From assembly GCF_000315915.1 (NCBI RefSeq), contig NC_020189.1, positions 806,001 through 870,000 of the forward strand: DNA of 64,000 nt. Reading direction: 5' to 3'. This document shows positions 40,796-50,610 of this stretch, one piece after another. Made by a program: the position numbers and the translations under genes. Position 1 is the stretch's first letter, and each line of letters begins with the position of its first letter. This DNA comes from Henningerozyma blattae CBS 6284 (lineage: Eukaryota; Ascomycota; Saccharomycetes; Saccharomycetales; Saccharomycetaceae). The notes beneath the pieces are model-generated. The model was not told the DNA's origin. It saw only the letters and a program-made list of their open reading frames with translations, and did not search any database.

Positions 40796-43024
40796 ATGTT
40801 CCTCAAGGTAAAATTGTTGAAAGCCTCATCGTTGAATTGGAAGACTGTTAAAGTTCCTGATACACTAGATGATTTTGGAGGATTTTATGGTCTTGAAGAA
40901 TTAGATGGTGTTGATATTAAAGTTGTTAATGGTCAAGTTCAATTTATTCAATTGGACAATACTGAAACTAATGAAATTGCAAAAGATGAGCCTATGGAAG
41001 AAGATGGTGAGAATGCGGAGGTAGATGATGAAATAAAAGATGAAGAAGAAGTAGAAGAGGAAGAAGAGGAAGTAAGAAATGAAAAGGAAGTAGAAAATAA
41101 AGAAACAAAAGAAAAATCACACAATACTGAGACAATATACACAAAACAAACTCAATCTCAAACCTCTGATATTAACGAATCTTCATCAAATGAAAGTGAA
41201 TATGAAGATGCTCAAGAAACTGTATCACCTACACCACAAGAAGAAGAATTAGAAACACAAGTATTTTCTACAAATATTGATATTGATTCTGAAATTATCC
41301 CAAGTGAGTTACCTCATTGGTGTAATGAAATACCCGATTTATCTTTCCATACCTTAGAAACTTTATCTAGATTAGGATTCCAAAAACCTACCGAGATCCA
41401 AAAAAAATCTATTCCTATTGTGATGAAGGGAACAGATATATTAGGTAAGGCATCTACCGGTTCAGGTAAGACATTAGCATACGGTATACCTATAATTGAG
41501 AAAATATTGTCTAATTTGAAAGAAGGTCAATTGAATGAAACTAGTGGGATTATTTTCACACCAACAAGAGAATTAGCACAACAAGTTGGACGTCATTTGA
41601 ATGAATTTGTTTGGGGTGATCATTTCAATTCGAGTAGTATTATAACTATTACTGGTGGGTTATCATTACAAAAACAAGAAAGAATTCTTGGATATGGTAA
41701 AGGTGCTGGACAAATCATTGTTAGTACACCGGGACGGTTTTTAGAAATTATAGAAAAAGATGAGAAATATTTAGAAAGATTTAGTAAGATTGATATCTTG
41801 GTATTGGATGAGGCTGATAGATTAATTCAAGATGGGCATTTTGAAGAATTTGAAAGAATTTTGAAATTGTTAAGTAATAAAAGAAGGGAATTGAAAGAGC
41901 AAGGATATTGGCAAACATTAGTTTACTCTGCTACTTTCTCCTTGGGTCTTTTTGAAAAATTAGATAAGGGGAATAAATGGAACAAGAAAAAATTAAATCA
42001 AGAAGAAGAATTGGATGAAGTTGTTAATAAATTGATGGAAAAGATTCATTTCCGTCAAAAACCATTAGTGGTGGATATTGATCCATTTGAACAAATGAAT
42101 AAACAAATCCATGAAACATTGATAGAATGTGGTGCTATGGAGCGTGACTTGTATGTATATTATTTCTTAATCATGTATGGAGGATCTACCATTGTATTTT
42201 GTAATTCTGTGAATTCAGTCAAGAGGTTGCATGATTTACTCAAATTATTGAAAATTAATAGTTTTAAATTGAATAGTAATATGGTTCAAAAGAGTAGATT
42301 AAAATCCATTGAGAATTTCACCAAGGCTAGTCGTCAAAACAATGAGACTGTTGTATTAATTGCTACAGATGTGGCTGCTAGAGGTATTGATATTCCAAGT
42401 ATTGATCATGTTATTCATTACCATACACCAAGAAGTGCAGACACATACATTCATCGTAGTGGTCGTGCAGCAAGAGGTTCGAATGAAGGTGTAAGTGTGA
42501 TGTTAACTACACCTGATGAAAGTGCATTAAGTTTGAAAAAACTGTTTGCCAAATTGGACAAGAAGCAAGAAGGGATCAAACTATTACCTATAGATGATGA
42601 TATTTTAAACCAATTGAAGGAAAGAGTACGAATTGCTAGTGAGATTGTCAATTTTGAAAGAGGTGGGATGCATGATCGCAAAGAAAATGATTGGACTAAA
42701 CAAGTGGCAGATGATTTGGGAATCGAATTAGATTCACAAGATGATGAAGAGTCTCATATAACTGAAAAGCAAAGTCTTGATAAGAGATCAAATAAGAATA
42801 AAAGAGGATATTTGAAACAATTGTTGAATGAAAATATCCGTAAAGATCATCGTAGAAGTTATTTGACTGGTGGTTTAAATAACTTGGCAGATCATGTTAT
42901 ACGTAAGAGAGGTCATTCTTCAATTGTAGGACAAGAGAGTGTAGACGCCTTGGAGCAATTACGTCAAGCCAAGACCAAGAGACGTCGTGTTGGTAACAAG
43001 AAAACCACAAAACGCCAACCCTAG
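40796..43024 (+). CDS. MAK5: DEAD-box RNA helicase Mak5 (60S biogenesis)
   Basis: 742 residues (S. cerevisiae 773). Mak5 is a nucleolar ATP-dependent helicase needed for early 60S assembly. After the family motif VKVPDTLDDFGGFYGLEELD comes an acidic region (about 65-125). The Q motif FQKPTEIQ, motif I ASTGSGKT (219-226), PTRELA, TPGR, DEAD (338-341), SAT, and the C-terminal ARGID and HRSGRAAR motifs are all present. The C-terminus is basic. The first usable ATG (40796) gives MFLKVKLLKASSLNWKTVKV, which lacks the basic ~30-residue N-terminus of S. cerevisiae Mak5. A Lys/Asn/Gln-rich frame upstream is in a different register. Confidence 0.96.
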   Translation: MFLKVKLLKASSLNWKTVKVPDTLDDFGGFYGLEELDGVDIKVVNGQVQFIQLDNTETNEIAKDEPMEEDGENAEVDDEIKDEEEVEEEEEEVRNEKEVENKETKEKSHNTETIYTKQTQSQTSDINESSSNESEYEDAQETVSPTPQEEELETQVFSTNIDIDSEIIPSELPHWCNEIPDLSFHTLETLSRLGFQKPTEIQKKSIPIVMKGTDILGKASTGSGKTLAYGIPIIEKILSNLKEGQLNETSGIIFTPTRELAQQVGRHLNEFVWGDHFNSSSIITITGGLSLQKQERILGYGKGAGQIIVSTPGRFLEIIEKDEKYLERFSKIDILVLDEADRLIQDGHFEEFERILKLLSNKRRELKEQGYWQTLVYSATFSLGLFEKLDKGNKWNKKKLNQEEELDEVVNKLMEKIHFRQKPLVVDIDPFEQMNKQIHETLIECGAMERDLYVYYFLIMYGGSTIVFCNSVNSVKRLHDLLKLLKINSFKLNSNMVQKSRLKSIENFTKASRQNNETVVLIATDVAARGIDIPSIDHVIHYHTPRSADTYIHRSGRAARGSNEGVSVMLTTPDESALSLKKLFAKLDKKQEGIKLLPIDDDILNQLKERVRIASEIVNFERGGMHDRKENDWTKQVADDLGIELDSQDDEESHITEKQSLDKRSNKNKRGYLKQLLNENIRKDHRRSYLTGGLNNLADHVIRKRGHSSIVGQESVDALEQLRQAKTKRRRVGNKKTTKRQP

Positions 43025-43404
43025 AGCCCTACTTTCTAGCCTTCCAAACCCTATGTAACTCTACGTTTCGCACGTTTCCATAACCCTATGTACATTATGT
43101 AATATTTTCAATAACCCTATCCTCATGCACCACCAGCCCTATCGCACGCGCAGCACGTGCAAAACCCTATTGGTCTTTTTCACCTCCAGGGTCCATACCT
43201 TAAAGGTCATCTTCAGCCGTCCATGCCAAGTATAAAAACCATAGAGACATGGACCGCATCCGTATAGATCTCCTCCAATTATTCTTCTAGTCAGTTACCC
43301 TCCTTGCGGCTGAAATTAAGGGGGCTGGACCCGTCAGCCAGCCATTTTCCAGCTTCCTGTGGGCACGTGCTCCAAGTGGACTACAACCGGATGTTGAGGC
43401 GGTC

Positions 43405-43417
43405 ACACCCGTGCACC
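43405..43417 (+). promoter_or_regulatory. RAP1-like site upstream of first ADH
   Basis: ACACCCGTGCACC matches the RAP1 consensus ACACCCRYACAYM except at one base. A CTTCC (Gcr1-type) lies 48 bp away. S. cerevisiae ADH1 is driven by Rap1 and Gcr1. The distance to the ATG (about 1.08 kb) is longer than usual. Confidence 0.5.
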
Positions 43418-44369
43418 ACGCCAGCAACCACTGTTTCCTATTTTGTCGATTGCCTATGCTGCTTTGCGCTTCTGCGCCTCTTTTGTGTGCCTATAATTCC
43501 ATTTCTTTTTTCTTTGTTTCCTCTCATTTTTCTTTCATTTACTTTATGGGTTCCTGTGATCCCGTTTCTTTTTTCTTTGGGTTCCTATTTTTTCTCATTT
43601 CTTTTTGCCAGCAGCCTGTATTGCCCTTTCAGGCGGTGTCGGGTGACCCCGCGTTCCTGCCAAGGCACTAAGCTGCGTGTTTTGCCACAACTGGAAATTG
43701 ACGCCGCAAAAAGAAACGTGCGGATGGATCGCTACCCAGAAACGGGCGCGGAGCTATATTTCGCAGAACAATCCGTAGCCGCTAAACGCCGCGGAATCTT
43801 CAAGGACCCTCCACGGCATTTTCAACGGCATTTTCGATCGTGCCTGTCCGTTTGTGCAGCCTCCCCAGGTGTATTACCCTTTTGGGGCATGTCCGCCCAA
43901 AAATTTACATCGAGGTTTTCAATATCATGAAATTTAAATAATTAATGATAGATAATACAAATTATCTATCATATTAAATTCTTATCATATCATATTAATG
44001 ATGAAAGGGTGCATGGTACTCAGGTGTTTGTTGAAATGTAATTGTATTTGCTAATAGTGATCTAATAATGATCAATACTTCTTTTATTTTTCTTTCTAAA
44101 TTCTACATTCTAGTTTTCTTTGCTACGACCTGTACTAACAGTGTATGCTGATACGATCACTATATCTCATTATTAAGCTTTTTTATTTTTTACTTTCAAC
44201 ACATGTTGCCATTTCGATTTCATTATGTTGAAATGATGAGATTGTTAATATGTACTGAGAAGAAAAAAAAAGAAAAAAAAAGAAAAAAGAAAAAAGAAAA
44301 AGAAAAAAATTATAGTTTTTGCAATAGTAGCATTGTATAAAAAAATAAATATTTGACCCAGTTTCGAAG

Positions 44370-44377
44370 TATATAAG
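44370..44377 (+). promoter_or_regulatory. TATA box of first ADH (TATATAAG)
   Basis: TATATAAG 116 bp before the ATG, preceded by a poly(dA) tract at 44259-44310. This is the usual arrangement of a strong glycolytic-type promoter. Confidence 0.65.
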
Positions 44378-44492
44378 CATTCCAAATCGTAAGTACATTC
44401 TTCTTGTCCCTTGTCCCTTGTCCTTCTTCTTTTGTAGTTTTGTCCCAATAGACCACGCCTTGAAAACTTCAATTCGTTCAACTAAATTAAAA

Positions 44493-45548
44493 ATGTCTGC
44501 TCCAGTTATCCCAAAGACTCAAAAAGCTGTTATCTTCTACGAAAGCGGTGGTGCTTTAGAATACAAAGATGTTCCAGTCCCAACCCCAAAGCCAAATGAA
44601 ATTTTGATTAACATCAAATACTCTGGTGTCTGTCACACCGATTTACACGCCTGGAAGGGTGACTGGCCATTGGACACCAAATTGCCTTTAATTGGTGGTC
44701 ACGAAGGTGCTGGTGTTGTTGTTGGTATGGGTGCCAACGTCAGAGGTTGGAAGATTGGTGATTATGCTGGTGTTAAATGGTTAAACGGTTCTTGTATGTC
44801 CTGTGAAGAATGTGAATTGTCCAACGAATCCAACTGTCCAGAAGCTGATTTGTCTGGTTACACCCACGATGGTTCTTTCCAAGAATACTGTACCGCTGAT
44901 GCTGTTCAAGCTGCCAGAATCCCACAAGGTGCTGATTTGGCTGAAGTTGCTCCAATCTTATGTGCTGGTGTTACTGTTTACAAGGCTTTGAAGTCCGCTG
45001 ACTTAGCCGCCGGTGAATGGGTTGCCATCTCTGGTGCCTGTGGTGGTTTAGGTTCTTTGGCTGTTCAATTCGCCAAGGCTATGGGTTTAAGAGTTTTAGG
45101 TATTGATGGTGGTGAAGAAAAGAAGAAGATGTTCCACGAAATGGGTGGTGAAGTTTTCTTGGATTTCAGATTAGAAAAAGACATGGAAGCTGCTGTCATC
45201 AAGGCTACCAACGGTGGTGCTCACGGTGTCATCAACGTTTCTGTCTCTGAAGCTGCTATTGAAGCTTCTACCAGATACGTCAGATCTAACGGTACTGTCG
45301 TCTTAGTCGGTTTACCAGCTAATGCTTACTGTAAATCCGAAGTTTTCTCTCAAGTCGTTAAGTCCTACAAGATTGTTGGTTCTTACGTCGGTAACAGAGC
45401 TGATACCAGAGAAGCTTTAGACTTCTTCGTCAGAGGTTTAGTTAAATCTCCAATCCACATTGTCGGTTTATCTACTTTACCAGAAATTTACGAAAAGATG
45501 GAAAAGGGTCAAATTGTTGGTAGATACGTTGTCGACACCACTAAATAA
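44493..45548 (+). CDS. Zinc alcohol dehydrogenase, ADH1/ADH2 type (copy A)
   Basis: 351 residues; S. cerevisiae Adh1 is 348. A cytosolic NAD-dependent enzyme interconverting ethanol and acetaldehyde. The frame opens upstream at a TTG, but the ATG at 44493 gives [20 protein letters not shown], the family start, with no mitochondrial presequence. Catalytic zinc ligands lie in [10 protein letters not shown] (Cys), [10 protein letters not shown] (His) and [11 protein letters not shown] (Cys). Structural zinc Cys lie in [15 protein letters not shown]. The NAD fold has [13 protein letters not shown], with Cys where Adh1 has Ala. Codon use is strongly biased to preferred yeast codons, implying high expression. 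A second copy lies 1.2 kb downstream in tandem, identical or nearly so over long stretches. The position next to DUF1 and MPD2 matches S. cerevisiae ADH1. Confidence 0.97.
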   Translation: MSAPVIPKTQKAVIFYESGGALEYKDVPVPTPKPNEILINIKYSGVCHTDLHAWKGDWPLDTKLPLIGGHEGAGVVVGMGANVRGWKIGDYAGVKWLNGSCMSCEECELSNESNCPEADLSGYTHDGSFQEYCTADAVQAARIPQGADLAEVAPILCAGVTVYKALKSADLAAGEWVAISGACGGLGSLAVQFAKAMGLRVLGIDGGEEKKKMFHEMGGEVFLDFRLEKDMEAAVIKATNGGAHGVINVSVSEAAIEASTRYVRSNGTVVLVGLPANAYCKSEVFSQVVKSYKIVGSYVGNRADTREALDFFVRGLVKSPIHIVGLSTLPEIYEKMEKGQIVGRYVVDTTK

Positions 45549-45885
45549 TCGATTTGCAATGCCTAATTTTTAAATTTTTATTTGCAGTCCTTTTCTTTTA
45601 TTATAATGTCTATTTAACGATACATAGCGATTTTACTTAATAACAATTTTATTTTGAAATTTTAATTTTATTGATACATAACTTATCACACACGTAATAA
45701 GCTCGCAATATAATTTGCAATTCAACTTGTACTGTAATTAAAAATACACTACATGCAAATCACATTTAACATCCCATTTCACCCTCTTTGTAGAATTCCT
45801 ATAAATATCCTTTCCTCCAATATTAACTATACAAATAAGTAATCCAAGAAATAGGCAATCCTTGTTATAATTTGCCCAGAACAAT

Positions 45886-45898
45886 GGTGCCCGGGTGT
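45886..45898 (-). promoter_or_regulatory. RAP1-like site upstream of second ADH
   Basis: On the minus strand ACACCCGGGCACC, differing by a single base from the site upstream of copy A (ACACCCGTGCACC) but in the opposite orientation. It is 869 bp before the ATG. Shared ancestry or shared control of both ADH genes is inferred. Confidence 0.45.
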
Positions 45899-46634
45899 AC
45901 ACGTCAGTAATTACCACATTTGGGTATCGAGTCGTGCATTTTTTAAGGGAGGCACGTCTCTATTTTAAAATGAAAAAAGAAATAAAGAAAACCCCCCACG
46001 AGACGCCCCGGACACATGGGGAGCCGTACCACGTGTGGCAGGAGACACCCGAACACCGCACTATATTCTACAAAAGGCTGTGTCGGTAAATGGAGGCTTC
46101 TAGTAGGTCGGATCTTGTGGTAGATCCAGCTTCAGCTTCATCTCCAGATTCATCTCCAGATTCATCGTCAGTTTCATCTTGAGATTGATGTATCGAGTAA
46201 TAACTTGCTGACGAGATATTTTACTTGCAATGTACTGATTGTTATTTTTTTATTATTATTATTATTATCATCATGACAATCGTCACTCTAAAACACATCT
46301 GATGGAGAAATATCCCACATCTCATATCGCATCACACATCACATCACATCACCTTCTCCATAGATTTTTTTGATTATTCTGATTGAGGGGAAGTTGAAAA
46401 AAATGATTTATGCATGCATTTGTCTGAGAGACTCCCGGGACCCCTAATCAAAGTTTGCTATTTGTGTGGGTGAGTTTTCTTTGTATATTCGGCTGATGCA
46501 AGTATTGAAGTTTTTTTAACATTGTAATGTTATGGCAATGCTAATTTTTTTTGTTATTATTAATTTTTTTTGTTATTATTAATTTTTTTTTTTTTCAATG
46601 AAGATTTGTGATATTTCAATTTAGTTTTTACACA

Positions 46635-46642
46635 TATAAAAA
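46635..46642 (+). promoter_or_regulatory. TATA box of second ADH (TATAAAAA)
   Basis: TATAAAAA 125 bp before the ATG, nearly the same distance as in copy A, but in otherwise dissimilar flanking sequence. Confidence 0.6.
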
Positions 46643-46766
46643 GCACAGGTTTTTCTATCATATTCTCATACTTAAACATCTCTCTTTCATTATGACTCAA
46701 GACTCCAGCCTTAATACAATCCAAATATTTCATATATTCACGATCACTTAATCTCTACAAAAAAAA

Positions 46767-47822
46767 ATGTCTGCCCCAGTTATCCCACAAACTCAAAAAG
46801 CTGTTATCTTTTATAAAAACGGTGGTCCATTAGAATACAAAGATGTTCCAGTCCCAACCCCAAAGCCAAATGAAATTTTGATTAACATCAAATACTCTGG
46901 TGTTTGTCACACTGATCTGCATGCTTGGAAAGGTGATTGGCCATTGGATACCAAATTGCCTTTAATTGGTGGTCACGAAGGTGCTGGTGTTGTTGTTGGT
47001 ATGGGTTCTAATGTTAAAGGTTGGAAGATTGGTGATTATGCTGGTGTTAAATGGTTAAACGGTTCTTGTATGTCCTGTGAAGAATGTGAATTGTCCAACG
47101 AATCCAACTGTCCAGAAGCTGATTTGTCTGGTTACACCCACGATGGTTCTTTCCAAGAATACTGTACCGCTGATGCTGTTCAAGCTGCCAGAATCCCACA
47201 AGGTACTGATTTGGCTCAAGTAGCCCCACTTTTATGTGCTGGTGTTACTGTTTACAAGGCTTTGAAATCTGCTGATTTAGCTGCTGGCCAATGGGTTGCC
47301 ATCTCTGGTGCTTGTGGTGGTCTAGGTTCTTTAGCCATTCAATTCGCTAAAGCTATGGGGTTGAGAGTTTTAGGTATTGATGGTGGTGAAGAAAAGAAGA
47401 AGATGTTCCATGAATTAGGTGGTGAAGTTTTCTTGGATTTCAGATTAGAAAAGGATATGGAAGCTGCTATCATCAAGGCTACCAACGGTGGTGCTCATGG
47501 TGTTATTAACGTTTCTGTCTCTGAAGCCGCTATTGAATCTTCCACAAGATATGTCAGATCCAACGGTACCGTTGTATTGGTTGGTTTACCAGCTAATGCT
47601 TACTGTAAATCCGAAGTCTTCGCTCAAGTCGTTAAGTCCTACAAGATTGTTGGTTCTTACGTCGGTAACAGAGCTGATACCAGAGAAGCTTTAGACTTCT
47701 TCTCCAGAGGTTTAGTTAAATCTCCAATCCACATTGTCGGTTTATCTACTTTACCAGAAATTTACGAAAAGATGGAAAAGGGTCAAATTGTTGGTAGATA
47801 CGTTGTCGACACCACTAAATAA
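46767..47822 (+). CDS. Zinc alcohol dehydrogenase, ADH1/ADH2 type (copy B)
   Basis: 351 residues from the first ATG ([20 protein letters not shown]). Zinc ligands and the NAD-binding fold are the same as in copy A. Amino acid differences are few, for example [17 protein letters not shown] versus [21 protein letters not shown] versus [17 protein letters not shown] versus FVRGLV. At the DNA level a 186-bp block (47019-47204) is identical to copy A, and the last ~205 bp into the 3' flank differ at only two bases, while intervening parts carry many silent changes. Promoters are largely different, so one copy could serve fermentation and the other ethanol use, as for ADH1/ADH2, but the sequence does not say which. 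Confidence 0.97.
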   Translation: MSAPVIPQTQKAVIFYKNGGPLEYKDVPVPTPKPNEILINIKYSGVCHTDLHAWKGDWPLDTKLPLIGGHEGAGVVVGMGSNVKGWKIGDYAGVKWLNGSCMSCEECELSNESNCPEADLSGYTHDGSFQEYCTADAVQAARIPQGTDLAQVAPLLCAGVTVYKALKSADLAAGQWVAISGACGGLGSLAIQFAKAMGLRVLGIDGGEEKKKMFHELGGEVFLDFRLEKDMEAAIIKATNGGAHGVINVSVSEAAIESSTRYVRSNGTVVLVGLPANAYCKSEVFAQVVKSYKIVGSYVGNRADTREALDFFSRGLVKSPIHIVGLSTLPEIYEKMEKGQIVGRYVVDTTK

Positions 47823-47977
47823 TCGATTTACAATTCTTAATTTTTAAATTTTCATTTGCAGTCCTTTTCTTTTATTATAATGTCTATTTAACGATACATA
47901 TTTACAAATTTTATTTCTATTTTTATTAAACTTTATATATTTAGTTTACTCTCAGAGACCAATTATTGTTTTACGAT

Positions 47978-48990
47978 TCATTTCTTTTCAATATTAATTT
48001 GTATAACTTTAACTTCATCTGCTTCATCTTCAATATCTACCTCATCATCTTTAATTTCCATATTTATTTCATTATTTTTATTCCAATTCTCAATGTCATT
48101 CTCATTTGCATACTGATAGTACTGAGCATGTGTAATTAATATTTCTGTTAAAAAATAAATGTATCCTGAATTAATTAATGTGGTAGCAAATATATAAAAA
48201 TATATTATAAATCCAATACTAATTCCCAAATATTTTTTTTAGCCAATTGAATTTCATTATTGGAATCATGATAAACCACGAATTTATTTAAGTAAAAATA
48301 TGAAATGTAAATACAACTCATAATTAAACTTGAGACACTAACCAAAATACATGTTTTAAATTTAGTCAAAGGATTACGATTAAATTTTCTCAAATTTTCA
48401 TCTTTAGGTGGACATTTGTAACATTCCTTGTATGTATGTTGGAAAAATTTAGGAATTATATCTCTATAACGCCGTTTATACTGTAAATAATAACCAATGA
48501 AAAAATATGATATGATTAGATTTAATCCAAATAAAGCTATACAAATGTATAATAAAAAATCAAATTTTGTGGGATTTTCGTTAATAATTCCACAACATTT
48601 TAATGACATTATAAGCCCAGTATGAAATATCACTAAAAAAAATTCACTTAAAAAATAATTTATTGGCGTCCAAGATGTATATTTTTTTTCTTTACCTTGT
48701 ATATTTTTTGGTCGATTGATATTTTGAAATTGGCAATCATTATCATCATCATTATCAATACTATCATTAAAGTAACTGTTCTTTGTAGTATAATTAAGTT
48801 CAATGTTTTTCCATGAATATTCTCCTTCTAAGTTGTCTATACTATTTTCATCGATATAATGATAAATACCTTCATCATCAACATAAAATTTCATTTTACC
48901 CTCTCCATCTTCATTTACTTTGGGATATCCATCTTCAATATACTGTAAATATACATCAGGGTATAAACTGTTTATACTTTGCATTGACAT
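47978..48990 (-). pseudogene. Four-helix membrane protein gene interrupted by a frameshift
   Basis: A frame of 261 codons from ATG (48990) ends at 48205, and a second frame of 83 codons, without its own ATG (it opens at TTG), continues to 47978. They overlap at an A8 run (T33-T40 on plus, 48233-48240); one more A would join them into about 337 residues. The first part has an acidic, Tyr/Asn-rich head and helices at about 112-135, 143-168 and 212-234. The second supplies the fourth helix (GISIGFIIYFYIFATTLINS) and an acidic tail, so together they make a complete four-helix protein. It may be a recent pseudogene, a homopolymer sequencing error or a programmed shift. No family is recognised, and S. 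cerevisiae has no gene here. Confidence 0.6.
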
Positions 48991-49530
48991 TTTCTTTTCT
49001 TTTTTTAATTTTAAATTTAAGTTAGAAAATAATTTATCTTGGAAGATTGAATATTTTTAACATAATTTTGATTCATCACCATTCCCAAATTTACAAGGAA
49101 AAAGAGAATTCTTACTACAACTTATAACCTATTTATATAGTACAGTAAAAATACAACAAAAGCGAAAGGAAGTTCAAATATTGTAAAGAGAAAATCCCTT
49201 TAGAATATCAATTTACTGTCACATTCGTTTTTTTATAAGGGTTATATAAGCTTAAAGTTGTTCTTTCGGATAAAAAAAATAAGACTAAAAAATTCAATTA
49301 ATGCCAGAAAATAATGAAATATTTTTTTTTCTTTAAAATTCTTTATACTTCTCCATAAATTGTAATAGCATAGATTGAAGTTACATTTTATTTTTATTTT
49401 TTTTTCGTGATAATTCGATTAGCAAAATAAACCAACAAACAAATCTATTTATTAGATTTACGAACATTTTATAAAAAATTTAAATAAGTGTATTTATTTA
49501 TTACAACTTTTTTTCCAATTTTAATAATAC
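48991..49530. other. Intergenic region between the two membrane protein genes
   Basis: 540 bp of AT-rich DNA with several T8-T9 runs. No gene or notable repeat is seen. It holds the promoter of the interrupted gene. Confidence 0.6.
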
Positions 49531-50610
49531 CTAAAAATTGTGTTTTGATTGCTCCATAATAACTCTAAAACCAGAATAAACTAAAAACAAAAGATCAAGT
49601 AAATAGATGGTGAATGCGGATAATAATCCTAAAGCAAATAAATATAATTCATTGGAAGATGTTTTTATATCAATAATTCTGTTATCTGAAATCATTAGAC
49701 AAAGACCTACCAATATTTTTATGACAATAATTGCAATTGGCCCATAAGTATCTAATTCCTCATATTCTATTTCAGATATTTTCAGCTTTGCAGAATTAAT
49801 ATATCTATAACAAGAAATTGGAGGGTTTAGGAAAATCTCCTCATTAGTATAATGATGTAGGCAACTTAAATTTACTAAATCAACAAAGAGGGAAAATGAA
49901 AATACTGACATAATAAATTTATTTGAATAAACAACATCAGTATTACTATTATAAATCATTGAAAAACAAATTGAAAAATTAATTGTGAAAAATAAAAACA
50001 TTTCAAAAAAAACACAACAAACAAATTGAAATTGTTCTACACTTTTTTTAATTTTTATCATTTCATTATTTGTTGTTGTGAAAACACTTTTATCAATATT
50101 TTCTTCTAATAGTTTTAATTTTTGGCGCAATTCGAAGTCATTATCATCATAAATATTATCATCGTAATTAATAGCATTTGGGTTTGTATCAATTTTATTT
50201 AATGTCAAATTACTATCAGCAGGAATTATTTTATTATAGAAATCATTATTACATTTATTTTCATTTTGATCAATTTCTGTTTTATTATCACAAATATTCC
50301 TTTTTACATCATTTTTTGTAATTCTTTGTTGTTTATCTGTACTCTGTCTTACAACAGGATAATATTTTGGAGTATTTTCTTTAATTTTTTGAATAGTTTT
50401 TTTACAATCTAACTCTGATTCTGTTATTAAAACATCAGCTAATGTAGAATTTGATTGCAACCCATTTGAAAGAGCTACATTTAAAGATTGGTTATCATTA
50501 ACAATGTCACTCTCTCGAAGGTTATATGTGTTTATACTATCGATTACTCTTTGTTGTTCGTCAATATCAATGATTACAAATGAATCATCGATTTGCGTAT
50601 TTGAAGACAT
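49531..50610 (-). CDS. Unrecognised four-helix membrane protein
   Basis: 359 residues from ATG at 50610. Residues 1-190 are hydrophilic, Asn/Asp-rich and probably disordered, ending in a charged helical part (LRQKLKLLEENIDKSV). Four hydrophobic helices follow at about 196-219, 231-251, 290-307 and 321-347, with a ~38-residue loop between helices 2 and 3 (NPPISCYRYINSAKLKISE). The C-terminus is short. Spacing of the four helices is like that of the interrupted neighbour, also on the minus strand and also with an acidic head, so the two may be diverged tandem paralogs. I recognise no yeast family. The gene lies between ADH and DUF1, where S. cerevisiae has none of this kind. The full-length frame suggests it is real. 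Confidence 0.7.
   Translation of the reverse strand: MSSNTQIDDSFVIIDIDEQQRVIDSINTYNLRESDIVNDNQSLNVALSNGLQSNSTLADVLITESELDCKKTIQKIKENTPKYYPVVRQSTDKQQRITKNDVKRNICDNKTEIDQNENKCNNDFYNKIIPADSNLTLNKIDTNPNAINYDDNIYDDNDFELRQKLKLLEENIDKSVFTTTNNEMIKIKKSVEQFQFVCCVFFEMFLFFTINFSICFSMIYNSNTDVVYSNKFIMSVFSFSLFVDLVNLSCLHHYTNEEIFLNPPISCYRYINSAKLKISEIEYEELDTYGPIAIIVIKILVGLCLMISDNRIIDIKTSSNELYLFALGLLSAFTIYLLDLLFLVYSGFRVIMEQSKHNF

Larger units (their letters stand above)
43025..44492. other. GC-rich promoter region of first ADH gene
   Basis: 1.47 kb. From 43019 to 43169 there are seven CCCTA boxes, all in the same orientation. The part 43130-43910 is distinctly GC-rich, with two GCACGTGC boxes (CACGTG at 43154-43159 and 43364-43369), a RAP1-like site and a CTTCC (43353-43357). 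A 208-codon open frame at 43304-43930 starts at TTG and is not accepted as a gene. A long poly(A) tract (44259-44310) and TATATAAG (44370-44377) precede the ADH start. Confidence 0.7.
45549..46766. other. Promoter region of second ADH gene
   Basis: 1.2 kb. The first ~80 bp repeat the 3' flank found after copy B. A GC-richer block (45880-46100) carries a RAP1-like site (minus strand, 45886-45898) and a CACGTG (46030-46035). Then come a CATCTCCAGATT minisatellite (about 46126-46180), a CACAT/CATCA run (46315-46352) between 8-bp inverted arms (ATGGAGAA 46302-46309, TTCTCCAT 46354-46361), T-tract repeats (46540-46597) and TATAAAAA (46635-46642). No gene is supported. Confidence 0.7.

Noticed and set aside
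43304..43930. 208-codon frame upstream of the first ADH as a gene
   Set aside because: Starts at TTG, sits over promoter motifs, and is dominated by a T-rich repeat giving Phe/Leu/Ser.
45895..46089. 64-codon frame upstream of the second ADH
   Set aside because: Overlaps the RAP1-like and CACGTG promoter elements, and no family is recognisable.
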